From an uncultured Desulfobacter sp. (GTDB lineage Bacteria > Desulfobacterota > Desulfobacteria > Desulfobacterales > Desulfobacteraceae), in the NCBI RefSeq assembly GCF_963666675.1, contig NZ_OY762929.1, forward strand, positions 6,218,501-6,282,500: a stretch of DNA of 64,000 bases, written 5' to 3'. Positions 44,583-52,530 of this stretch are shown piece after piece (positions within the stretch are counted from its first letter, which is position 1; each line of letters opens with the position of its first letter). The position numbers and the translations under genes were made by a program. Under the pieces are notes generated by a model, which made no database searches, had not been told where the DNA came from, and saw only the letters and a program-made list of their open reading frames with translations.

Positions 44583-44801
44583 ATGGCCTATAAACACATT
44601 ATTGATGTCGAAAGATGCAAAGGGTGCGGTCTTTGTGTGCATTTCTGTCCGAAAGACGTGCTTGAGATCTCCGATAAGGTTAATGCAAAAGGGCATTTCC
44701 CGGTCTTCCAGGCCAGACCGGAGGACTGCATTTATTGCGCCATCTGCTGCAACATGTGTCCGGATGTGGCAATTAATATAGTTGAAGAACAGAATGCTTA
44801 A
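44583..44801 (+). CDS. korD: 2-oxoacid:ferredoxin oxidoreductase, ferredoxin-like delta subunit
   Basis: 72 aa with two [4Fe-4S] motifs: CKGCGLCVHFCP and CIYCAICCNMCP. It carries electrons from the thiamine-diphosphate site to free ferredoxin. It is first of four subunit genes in tight order (delta, alpha, beta, gamma). Short spacing of 27 bp to the next gene. Confidence 0.92.
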   Translation: MAYKHIIDVERCKGCGLCVHFCPKDVLEISDKVNAKGHFPVFQARPEDCIYCAICCNMCPDVAINIVEEQNA

Positions 44802-44828
44802 TCATTTATTTTTAAGGATATAAGGACA

Positions 44829-45899
44829 ATGGCAAAAGTCTTAATGAAAGGCAATGAAGCAATCGGCGAAGCCGCCATCAGGGCTGGCTGTCTGAACTAT
44901 TTTGCATACCCGATCACACCCCAGTCGGAAGTTGCCGAATATCTGAGCAAACGCCTGCCCGAAGTGGGCGGTGTGTTCCTCCAGGGTGAAAGTGAAGTGG
45001 CTGTCGGGTATATGATTTTTGGCGCATCCGGTGCCGGAGAGCGTGTGATGACCACCTCGTCATCCCCGGGTATCAGCCTGATGAGCGAAGCAATTTCCTA
45101 TATTGCCGGGGCCGAGTGTCCGGCCGTATTTGTCAATATCATGAGAGGTGGCCCGGGATTGGGCGGGATTTTGCCGTCCCAGGGTGATTACTTCCAGGCA
45201 ACCAAGGGTGGCGGTCACGGCGACTATCACCTGATGGTCCTGGCGCCGGACGGGGTTCAGGAAGCTGTGGAGATGACCATGCAGGCGTTCCCCCTGGCTG
45301 AGAAATATAGAAACCCGGTCATGATCATGGGCGACGGCATGATCGGTCAGATGATGGAACCGGTGGAGTTCCCCGATGATCTGAAAACCGAACCCACCAA
45401 TAAGGATGACTGGGCCACCAACGGTATGGCCACCCGAAAGAGCAAAAAACCGAATCTGGTGAAATCGTTGTTCCTGGATCCGGCTGAATTGAACCAGCAT
45501 AACATGAATCTTAAAGCCAAATACGAACAGATGAAAAAAGAAGATGTTCAGTATGAGCTTTATAATACGGACGGTGAGTATCAAATCCTGCTGGCAAGCT
45601 ACGGCACCATGAGCCGTGTATGCCGCACCGCCATTGACATGCTCAAGGAAGAGGGCATTGAGGCGGCCATGTTCCGGCCCAAGACGCTGTTTCCCTTTCC
45701 TGAAAAACAGGTCCATGATGCCGCAGTCAAAGAGAGCTGTAAATGTGTCATCAGCATTGAAATGAGCATGGGGCAGATGGTGGAAGATGTCCAGCGGTCC
45801 GTGATGGGCAAAAAACCGGTGGAGTTCTACGGGGAGTGCGGTGGTGAAGTGCCGTCACCTGAAAGAATCATCGAAATTGTAAAAGAACTGATCGGGTAA
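44829..45899 (+). CDS. korA: 2-oxoacid:ferredoxin oxidoreductase, alpha subunit
   Basis: 356 aa. The pyrimidine-binding thiamine part (domain I/II) of the four-subunit enzyme: GNEAIGEAAIRAG, YPITPQSEVAEYLS, GESEVAVGYMIFGAS and TTSSSPGISLMSEAIS are typical of KorA/VorB proteins. In a TCA-cycle anaerobe the most likely substrate is 2-oxoglutarate, but branched-chain 2-oxoacids cannot be excluded from sequence. The ATG is preceded by AAGGATATAAGGAC. Confidence 0.9.
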   Translation: MAKVLMKGNEAIGEAAIRAGCLNYFAYPITPQSEVAEYLSKRLPEVGGVFLQGESEVAVGYMIFGASGAGERVMTTSSSPGISLMSEAISYIAGAECPAVFVNIMRGGPGLGGILPSQGDYFQATKGGGHGDYHLMVLAPDGVQEAVEMTMQAFPLAEKYRNPVMIMGDGMIGQMMEPVEFPDDLKTEPTNKDDWATNGMATRKSKKPNLVKSLFLDPAELNQHNMNLKAKYEQMKKEDVQYELYNTDGEYQILLASYGTMSRVCRTAIDMLKEEGIEAAMFRPKTLFPFPEKQVHDAAVKESCKCVISIEMSMGQMVEDVQRSVMGKKPVEFYGECGGEVPSPERIIEIVKELIG

Positions 45900-45921
45900 G
45901 AGGCCGGTCAAGGAGAAAATA

Positions 45922-46668
45922 ATGGGAAAAGCTTTTTATACGCCGGAGGCGTTAACAGACAATCACACCCACTATTGTCCCGGCTGCACCCATGGCATTG
46001 TCCACCGGCTGGTGGCCGAGACCATAGACGAGTTGGGCATCCGGGAAAAGACTGTGGGTATCGCCCCTGTGGGCTGCGCCGTCATGATCTACAACTACTT
46101 TGACTGTGATTTCCAGGAAGCCGCCCACGGCAGGGCCCCTGCCATGGCGACCGGTATAAAGCGGGTGCGCCCGGATCTGACGGTATTCACCTACCAGGGA
46201 GACGGGGACCTTGCCAGTATCGGCATGGGTGAAATCATCCATGCTGCCAACCGGGGGGAGAAATTTACCGTTATCTTTATCAACAACGCCATTTACGGCA
46301 TGACCGGCGGTCAGATGGCCCCCACCACCATGCCCGGCCAGCGGGCCACCACAGCACCGGCCGGCCGCGATACGGCCCAGACCGGCATGCCCATTCGCAT
46401 GGCCAATCTGATGAGTGAAATTGTGACCCCAGGGTTTGTGACTCGGCAGGCCGTGCTCAAACCCCAGATGGTTAATAAATGTAAAAAGGCGATTAAAAAG
46501 GCGTTCCAGTACCAGATGGACAATACCTGTTTCAGCTTCGTGGAGGTGGTCTCCACCTGTCCCACCAACTGGGGTATGACACCCATCAATGCATTGAAAT
46601 GGGCCGAAGAAAACTTGCTGCCTTATTATGAACTGGGCGATTATAAAACCCCTGAAGACGCCAACTAA
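45922..46668 (+). CDS. korB: 2-oxoacid:ferredoxin oxidoreductase, beta subunit
   Basis: 248 aa. Binds the thiamine diphosphate: HYCPGCTHGIVHRL, GDGDLASIGMGEIIHAANR (GDG...N motif for the Mg-diphosphate), INNAIYGMTGGQMAPTT. No extra cluster motif is present, as expected when ferredoxin is a separate subunit. Start follows a GGAGAAAAT site 22 bp after korA. Confidence 0.92.
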   Translation: MGKAFYTPEALTDNHTHYCPGCTHGIVHRLVAETIDELGIREKTVGIAPVGCAVMIYNYFDCDFQEAAHGRAPAMATGIKRVRPDLTVFTYQGDGDLASIGMGEIIHAANRGEKFTVIFINNAIYGMTGGQMAPTTMPGQRATTAPAGRDTAQTGMPIRMANLMSEIVTPGFVTRQAVLKPQMVNKCKKAIKKAFQYQMDNTCFSFVEVVSTCPTNWGMTPINALKWAEENLLPYYELGDYKTPEDAN

Positions 46669-46682
46669 ATTGGGAGAGACCC

Positions 46683-47219
46683 ATGCAGACAGAAATTAAA
46701 TTTGCAGGATTCGGCGGCCAGGGCATTCTTCTCAGTGCCAAGCTGCTGGCCTATGCCGCAATGAAGCAGGGATCCCAGGTTGCCTGGATTCCTTCGTACG
46801 GACCTGAAATGCGGGGCGGCACCGCATATTGCACCGTTGTGATCAGTGACAAACTCATTGGATCACCCATCATAAAAAATCCCACCCACCTTGTGGCCAT
46901 GAACCGGCCCTCCCTGGAAAAATTTGACGACACCATCAAGCCCGGCGGGATTGTATTTATTAACTCTTCATTAATCCCGGTCAGAAGCCGGCGCAAGGAT
47001 GTGACAGAACTGCTGGTGCCGGCCAATGATATTGCCATTGAGGCGGGTTCCGTCAGGGCCGCCAACATTGTGGCCCTGGCTGCATTTGCCGCCAAAAGCA
47101 AGCTGGTGGATCTGGATCTTTTGAAAAAGTGCATCAAGGAAGAGTTTGCCGCCAAAGCTAAAATTATTCCCTTGAACATGGATGCGTTCGACAGGGGCGT
47201 GGCTGTCGCCCAAGCATAG
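46683..47219 (+). CDS. korC: 2-oxoacid:ferredoxin oxidoreductase, gamma subunit
   Basis: 178 aa. CoA-binding gamma domain with GFGGQGILLSAKLLAYAA at the N-terminus and PSYGPEMRGGTAYCTVVIS. Completes the four-subunit enzyme that converts a 2-oxoacid, CoA and oxidised ferredoxin to acyl-CoA, CO2 and reduced ferredoxin, reversibly. It is last in the operon, 14 bp after korB and followed by a strong terminator. Confidence 0.92.
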   Translation: MQTEIKFAGFGGQGILLSAKLLAYAAMKQGSQVAWIPSYGPEMRGGTAYCTVVISDKLIGSPIIKNPTHLVAMNRPSLEKFDDTIKPGGIVFINSSLIPVRSRRKDVTELLVPANDIAIEAGSVRAANIVALAAFAAKSKLVDLDLLKKCIKEEFAAKAKIIPLNMDAFDRGVAVAQA

Positions 47220-47244
47220 CCTAAATAATCCTATGTAAAATAGT

Positions 47245-47283
47245 AAAGGCGGGAAAAGGTGTTTAAAACCTTTTCCCGCCTTT
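47245..47283. terminator. Rho-independent terminator after korC
   Basis: A 16-bp stem (AAAGGCGGGAAAAGGT with its complement) surrounds a 7-nt loop. It carries short A and T runs on its two sides, so it can act in both directions, although no intact minus-strand gene lies immediately before it. Confidence 0.88.
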
Positions 47284-47307
47284 GATTATAGGGATAAAAT
47301 CCTCATT

Positions 47308-47430
47308 TTAAAAACATAACTTCACCCCGGCATAAGTCGAGCAATCTGCGGTCCCATAGTTGGACGCTTCGTCTAGAAGATTCTCTATGCGACCAAAGAT
47401 CTTCACGTGCTTGTATTCCTGGATCAATAT
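47308..47430 (-). pseudogene. Remnant of a TonB-dependent receptor C-terminus
   Basis: The minus strand after the acyl-CoA dehydrogenase stop reads IQEYKHVKIFGRIENLLDEA then SNYGTADCSTYAGVKLCF and stop. The FGRIENLLDE...YAGVKLxF pattern with a terminal Phe is the normal end of TonB-dependent outer-membrane receptors. Only about 40 codons remain; there is no upstream barrel. It is in frame with, but after, the dehydrogenase stop codon. Confidence 0.6.
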
Positions 47431-47445
47431 TTTGTGTTTAGTCTT

Positions 47446-48600
47446 CTATGGTTTTCTCTTATCCTTGAGCACGGCATTTGAAATAACAATACGCTGGATC
47501 TCGCTGGTGCCTTCGTAGATGGTAAATACCCGGGCGTCTCTGTAAAACCGTTCCACCGCGTAATCTTTGGTAAATCCGTACCCACCGTGAATCTGTATGG
47601 CCTGGGCCGTGATTTCCTGGACCATTTCAGAGGCGAAGAGTTTGGCCATGGAGGCCTCCCGGGTGAACTTTTCCCCCCGGTCCTTCATGGATGCTGCTGA
47701 AAGAATCAGCTGCCGGGCCGCCTCAATCTTTGTGGCCATATCCGCAAATTGAAAACGAATGGCCTGGTGTTTGGTGATGGGCGCGCCGAACTGCTTGCGC
47801 TTCTTGGCATACTTGAGAGCCGCATCAAAGGCGGCCTGGGCCACACCAAGGGATTGGGCTGCAATGCCGATCCTGCCGCTGTCCAGGCCGGACATGGCGA
47901 TTTTAAACCCATCGCCCTCCTTGCCCAGAATATTGGCGGCGGGTACCCGGCAATTTTCAAAAATCAGATCCGTGGTGTCCGATGCCCGCAGCCCCATCTT
48001 GTCTTCGTGATGTCCCACAACGAGGCCGGGTGTTGTCTTGGGGACAATAAAACAGGATATGCCCTTGTGCCCCTTGCTTTCATCGGTTTTGGCCGTGACA
48101 AGGACCACTGAGCTGCTTTCCCCGGACGTGATAAAGCGCTTGGTGCCGTCGATTACATATTCGTCACCGTCCTTGACGGCTGTGGTGGTCTGGCTCACCG
48201 GGTCGGACCCTGCATCGGGTTCGGTCAGGGCAAAGGCCCCGATGATCTCCCCGGAGGCCAGGGGCACAAGAAATTCCTGCTTCTGCTTTTTTGTGCCGAA
48301 CTTATTGAGCGATTCGCACACAATGGAATTCTGGACCGACATGACGACAGATGTTGATGCACAGGAATATGCGATCTCGGACAGGGCCAGGACATAGGAC
48401 ACTGCATCCGCAGCTTCCCCACCAAACTCTTCGGGAACCATCATTCCCATCAGTCCAAGCTCCCCCATCTGTTTGAAATTTTCTGCGGGGAACGCCTTGG
48501 TTTTATCCCGTTCCGCGGCTGTGGGGGCGACGACTTTGCGTGAAAATTCACGCACCATATTCTGGATCATCACCTGTTCATCGGTTAACTTGAATAACAT
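47446..48600 (-). CDS. Acyl-CoA dehydrogenase
   Basis: 384 aa, cytoplasmic FAD flavoprotein that makes trans-2-enoyl-CoA from a saturated acyl-CoA, passing electrons to ETF. Family marks: AFALTEPDAGSDPVSQ (FAD/substrate loop), RFITSGESSSVVLVTAK, and the C-terminal catalytic Glu region YGFTKDYAVERFYRDARVFTIYEGTSEIQR. The Glu in YEGTSEIQR is at the position of the catalytic base of short-chain enzymes. The XRE-cupin regulator lies 29 bp upstream on the same strand. Confidence 0.93.
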   Translation of the reverse strand: MLFKLTDEQVMIQNMVREFSRKVVAPTAAERDKTKAFPAENFKQMGELGLMGMMVPEEFGGEAADAVSYVLALSEIAYSCASTSVVMSVQNSIVCESLNKFGTKKQKQEFLVPLASGEIIGAFALTEPDAGSDPVSQTTTAVKDGDEYVIDGTKRFITSGESSSVVLVTAKTDESKGHKGISCFIVPKTTPGLVVGHHEDKMGLRASDTTDLIFENCRVPAANILGKEGDGFKIAMSGLDSGRIGIAAQSLGVAQAAFDAALKYAKKRKQFGAPITKHQAIRFQFADMATKIEAARQLILSAASMKDRGEKFTREASMAKLFASEMVQEITAQAIQIHGGYGFTKDYAVERFYRDARVFTIYEGTSEIQRIVISNAVLKDKRKP

Positions 48601-48629
48601 GGTATCTCCTTTGTTTCAAAAAAACGGAT

Positions 48630-49175
48630 CTAAGGCGCATAGACCACCACAATCAGTTCGGCATCGTGATCGCCGACGTTGCGCAGGTCATGTTTGATCC
48701 CTGAATTAAAATGAAGGGATTCCCCTGTTTTCAAGACATTGATATGGTCCCCCACCTGAATTTCAACTTCACCGTCCAGCACATAGGCAAACTCCTCTCC
48801 CTCGTGCTGAAAGCTAACGCCTTCATGGCTGGCACCGGCTTCTACAACGATGCGAAACGCCTTTAAGTGGTTGTTTTCAGCACCGTGCGACAGCGGCGTA
48901 TACGCATAATTGTCCGTGCGCTTTGTATAGGCCTCGGCCCGGGCTTCGACGGAATCCTCCGACTCATTGAGCAAAAAGCCGGATGACAGTTGAAGGGTGC
49001 GTGAAAGCTGGAGCAGCGTGCCCACTGAGGGGCGCTGCTCTCCACTCTCGATTTTCTTGATAACCTCTTTTGACAATCCGGTTTCATTGGCCATGGCATC
49101 CAGGCTGAGTTTTTTGTCCAGTCTGGCGCGCTTGATCCGGACGCCTACATGGGTAATTTCTTTCTTTTTAGCCAT
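48630..49175 (-). CDS. XRE-family regulator with cupin sensor domain
   Basis: 181 aa from ATG 49175, which has GGAG 5 bp upstream; a longer frame to 49211 lacks a site. The N-terminal Cro/C1 helix-turn-helix (RIKRARLDKKLSLDAMANETG, SKEVIKKIESGEQ) is followed by a cupin domain (HEGVSFQHEGEEFAYVLDGEVEIQVG ending HFNSGIKHDLRN). Such fusions sense small molecules and regulate catabolic genes. The acyl-CoA dehydrogenase just downstream is the likely partner or target. Confidence 0.9.
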   Translation of the reverse strand: MAKKKEITHVGVRIKRARLDKKLSLDAMANETGLSKEVIKKIESGEQRPSVGTLLQLSRTLQLSSGFLLNESEDSVEARAEAYTKRTDNYAYTPLSHGAENNHLKAFRIVVEAGASHEGVSFQHEGEEFAYVLDGEVEIQVGDHINVLKTGESLHFNSGIKHDLRNVGDHDAELIVVVYAP

Positions 49176-49265
49176 ACGATCTCCAATAGTTTGAGGGTGA
49201 TCAAACTCCATCTTTGACTGAGCGCTCGTTCAGCGCCGATGGACTAAAAAATACATAAGGTTAAT

Positions 49266-50330
49266 TTACTTTACTACTTCAATCCAGCCTTCAGTATCTT
49301 CAGCTTTTCCGTACTGAATGTCAGTTACGGCATTATAAAATTTCATGCATGTCTCGCCAGGAGTGCCGTCGCCGATATGAATGACTTTATCTTTATAGCG
49401 CAGTTCTCCTACCGGGGAAACAACGGCTGCGGTTCCGGAACCGAACATTTCCTGTAAAGAGCCGTCTTCGGCAGCGGCAATGACCTCATCAATGCTGATC
49501 TTGCGTTCGCTGACCTTCATGCCCCATTTTTTGGCCAGTTCAATGACTGAAAAACGGGTAATGCCGGGCAGGATACTGCCGTTGAGCATGGGGGTGACCA
49601 GTTCGTCATTGATGAGAAAGAAGATGTTCATGGCCCCGACTTCTTCGATATATTTGAGCTCGATACCATCCAGCCACAAGACCTGATTGTATCCTTCTTC
49701 TTTGGCTTTTTCCCCGGCCAGAAGACTGGCTGCATAGTTCCCGGGGGTTTTGTATTCACCGACCCCGCCGCGTACGGCCCGGACATGGTCTTCACAGACC
49801 CAGATTTTTACCGGCTGAAGCCCCTGGGCATAGTAGGATCCCACAGGCGAGAGGATAATAAAAAACTTGTATGTATAAGAGGCCCGGACACCCAGGTACG
49901 GATCTGTGGCCACGATGGTGGGCCGGATGTACAAGGAGGTTCCCGGGGTTTCGGGAATCCAGGCTTCTTCAATTTCAAGCAGTTGTTTCAGCCCTTCCAT
50001 GACAAAATCGATGTCAATTTCAGGGATGCACAGGCCCTGGCTGGAACGGTTCATGCGGGCAAAATTATCACGGGCCCGGTAAAGCTGAATCTGTCCGTCT
50101 GCGGTTTTATAGGCTTTGAGACCCTCGAATACCGCCTGTCCGTAATGCAGCACCATGCTTGCCGGCGACATGGCAAAATCGCCGAAGGGTTCAATGCGGG
50201 CATTGACCCATCCCTTGTCCTTTTCATAATCCATGACAAACATATGGTCGGTAAATACCGTACCAAATCCCAGGTCTTCGTCCTTGGGGCGGGTGCCTGG
50301 TTCAGATACCCGGGTAACTTTAACCTCCAT
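49266..50330 (-). CDS. ilvE: Branched-chain amino acid aminotransferase
   Basis: 354 aa, fold IV PLP enzyme of the long BCAT type. It interconverts Leu/Ile/Val and their 2-oxoacids. Seen: FGDFAMSPASMVLHYGQAVFEGLKAYKT at the N-terminus, the PLP-Lys segment EYKTPGNYAASLLAGEKAKEEGYNQVLWLD, and EEVGAMNIFF with GTAAVVSPVG. The 280-bp region upstream of it holds only a 6-bp GCCGCT/AGCGGC hairpin (50423-50441) and no gene. Confidence 0.94.
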   Translation of the reverse strand: MEVKVTRVSEPGTRPKDEDLGFGTVFTDHMFVMDYEKDKGWVNARIEPFGDFAMSPASMVLHYGQAVFEGLKAYKTADGQIQLYRARDNFARMNRSSQGLCIPEIDIDFVMEGLKQLLEIEEAWIPETPGTSLYIRPTIVATDPYLGVRASYTYKFFIILSPVGSYYAQGLQPVKIWVCEDHVRAVRGGVGEYKTPGNYAASLLAGEKAKEEGYNQVLWLDGIELKYIEEVGAMNIFFLINDELVTPMLNGSILPGITRFSVIELAKKWGMKVSERKISIDEVIAAAEDGSLQEMFGSGTAAVVSPVGELRYKDKVIHIGDGTPGETCMKFYNAVTDIQYGKAEDTEGWIEVVK

Positions 50331-50610
50331 TGCGCCTCCGTTCTCAATTGATGTTAATTGTCATTCAACCGGCCGGTCTATACCTCATTATATAGTGGTG
50401 CATTCCACTCAATGCCGGTTAAGCCGCTCTCACAAAGCGGCCCATACGTTTAGCAAAATGTCATATTAGGACAATAATAAATTGAAAGCAAAGGTATTTT
50501 AAGACGTTAGTCAATTTTATGGTCGGCGCCGCAAATAAGATAAATTTAAGGTTTATTGATACCCATCATGATTTGATGAACGTTTCGTTTAACATCCTAA
50601 AAATATGGAT

Positions 50611-51582
50611 TTATATATTTATCTCAAGTCCGTCATAGGCGGTGAACACCTCCAGATCCTGGGCCTCGGGACAGGGGCAAAGCCGGGCATATTTTTGGGC
50701 ATCGACGGCATGCTGCGCCAGGCTTTCATCGCAGGACCCAGGATCATTGTGGAACAGGCAAAGCCTTTTGACACCCGACCTGAGGGCAAGTTCAATGCCT
50801 ATCATGCTGCTCGAGTGCCCCCAGTCCTTCTTGCTGGTTAAAGTTTCTGCAAATTTGTACTGCGCATCAAACACAACCAGATCCGCGTTGTCGAAAAATT
50901 GCACAAACGGGTAGTCATCCCTGTCAACATCGTCATGATGTTCTGAATCGGTTGAATAGACAAAGGCTTTATCGTTTTGTTCAAACCTGAATCCAAAGGA
51001 GTCTCCCGGGTGGCTCTGTTTAATCCCCTTGACTGAAAAGCCTCCGATGTCATAGGTTTGATCAAGTGCCAGCACGTTAAACCTAATCTCGGCCCCCATG
51101 GCTGACAGGGGAACGGGAAAATTGGCGGCGTTCTGCTGGGCGGTCATGGATGCTTCAAGTGTGTCATGGTATCCATAAAAGTTAATGGTGCATCCTTCCA
51201 TATAAGCCGGTATAAAAAAAGGAAACCCGTTGATATGATCCCAGTGAAGGTGGGAAATAAAAATGTGAATGGAAAAATGTTGCGGACCCTCGCGGTTAAT
51301 GGCTGCCGCAAGAGATGTCCCAAGATCCCGGACTCCGGTGCCGCTGTCGCAGATGATGATTTGATTTTTGTCTTCCCCCTTAACCTGAACACAGGATGTG
51401 TTTGAGCCGAAGGTTCCCCGGATTGAAAAGGGCAGGCTTTTTATAAACCGGTTGATCTCCTTTTCCGATGAAAGATTATGGGAACCTGTCCTTTGCAATG
51501 CTTTGACAAGTTTATATTCGATGTCACGCGAAGAAAATGAAATAGGGATTGATCCCCTGGTGCCCCAGAATTTGATATTCAA
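50611..51582 (-). CDS. MBL-fold metallo-hydrolase
   Basis: 323 aa with the metal motif HLHWDHINGFPFF near residue 112 and further His/Asp ligands (KQSHPGDSFG, STDSEHHDD, HSSSMIGIE). The MNIKFWGTRGSIP start is typical of a phosphodiesterase-like MBL group (RNase Z/PqqB relatives). Substrate is unknown. The 281-bp gap between its start and radC carries no recognisable feature. Confidence 0.85.
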   Translation of the reverse strand: MNIKFWGTRGSIPISFSSRDIEYKLVKALQRTGSHNLSSEKEINRFIKSLPFSIRGTFGSNTSCVQVKGEDKNQIIICDSGTGVRDLGTSLAAAINREGPQHFSIHIFISHLHWDHINGFPFFIPAYMEGCTINFYGYHDTLEASMTAQQNAANFPVPLSAMGAEIRFNVLALDQTYDIGGFSVKGIKQSHPGDSFGFRFEQNDKAFVYSTDSEHHDDVDRDDYPFVQFFDNADLVVFDAQYKFAETLTSKKDWGHSSSMIGIELALRSGVKRLCLFHNDPGSCDESLAQHAVDAQKYARLCPCPEAQDLEVFTAYDGLEINI

Positions 51583-51863
51583 AGTTATTAGCCCCCCGGT
51601 TTATGAGTTTGATTCGGGATAGGATGCTTAGATATAACTAACCGTTTTAACGGATCGTTGCAAGCAGTTTGAGGTGGCGGGGCCGGTAATGTCATGTTAA
51701 AAATCAGCGTATTCCCCATTTTTGGATAAAATTTGGGGTACTGTTTAATGGTGGGTATAGATTATAGAATATGCTCAATTTTTTTGGCAACAAGTTCGAT
51801 ATGGTGCTTCAATATGCCGTCAGCGGCCGTAAATGGGCGGCTTAAAAGAATAGGAGAGATTCT

Positions 51864-52529
51864 ATGCCTAAACGAATGTCGGATATCCCCAAACAGAACC
51901 GACCCCGGGAAAAAATGCTGGAAAACGGCCCGGCATTTTTAAGCGATGATGAACTGGTGGCGATTTTGCTGGGTTCCGGTACCAAAGGTCACGATGTCAT
52001 GACCGTGGCGGCCCGGATTGTCCGGTTGGTGGATGCCCATAAGGGGCGCCCGGATCTGAGGGATCTGCAGCAACTGGAAGGCGTGGGGCCGGCCAAGGCC
52101 ATGCTGGTTGCCGCAGCCCTGGAATTTGCCCGTCGCCGCATTCACCCGGAAGGACTTAAAATCAAAACGCCCCTGGATGTGTTGCCCCTGATCCGCCATT
52201 ATGGAGACCGGAAACAGGAACACTTTTTATGCATTTCCCTGAATGGGGCCAATGAGGTGATCACCCATCGTGTGGTCTCCATCGGCCTGGTGAATCAAAC
52301 CCAGGTGCATCCCCGGGAGGTCTTTGCCGATCCCATCACCGACCGGGCTTCGGCGGTGATTCTGGCCCACAACCATCCATCCGGTGACCTCACGCCCAGT
52401 GCGGCCGATAAAAAGGTTACCCGCCGGCTTCAAGAGGCCGGCGACACCTTAGGGATTACCGTTCTGGATCATATTATTTTCAGCCCTAAAGGACATTACA
52501 GCTTTGTGGAAAATGGCTGTTTGATGTGA
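51864..52529 (+). CDS. radC: JAB-domain protein RadC
   Basis: 221 aa. A UPF0758/RadC protein: N-terminal helix-hairpin-helix-like part (LLGSGTKGHDV, QLEGVGPAKAMLVAAALEFARR) and C-terminal JAB1/MPN metal site with HNHPSGDLTPSAAD (HxHxnD). Once linked to DNA repair; its true role is uncertain. The start ATG has AGGAGAG upstream. It converges with hutU with 1 bp between stops. Confidence 0.93.
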   Translation: MPKRMSDIPKQNRPREKMLENGPAFLSDDELVAILLGSGTKGHDVMTVAARIVRLVDAHKGRPDLRDLQQLEGVGPAKAMLVAAALEFARRRIHPEGLKIKTPLDVLPLIRHYGDRKQEHFLCISLNGANEVITHRVVSIGLVNQTQVHPREVFADPITDRASAVILAHNHPSGDLTPSAADKKVTRRLQEAGDTLGITVLDHIIFSPKGHYSFVENGCLM

Positions 52530-52530
52530 G

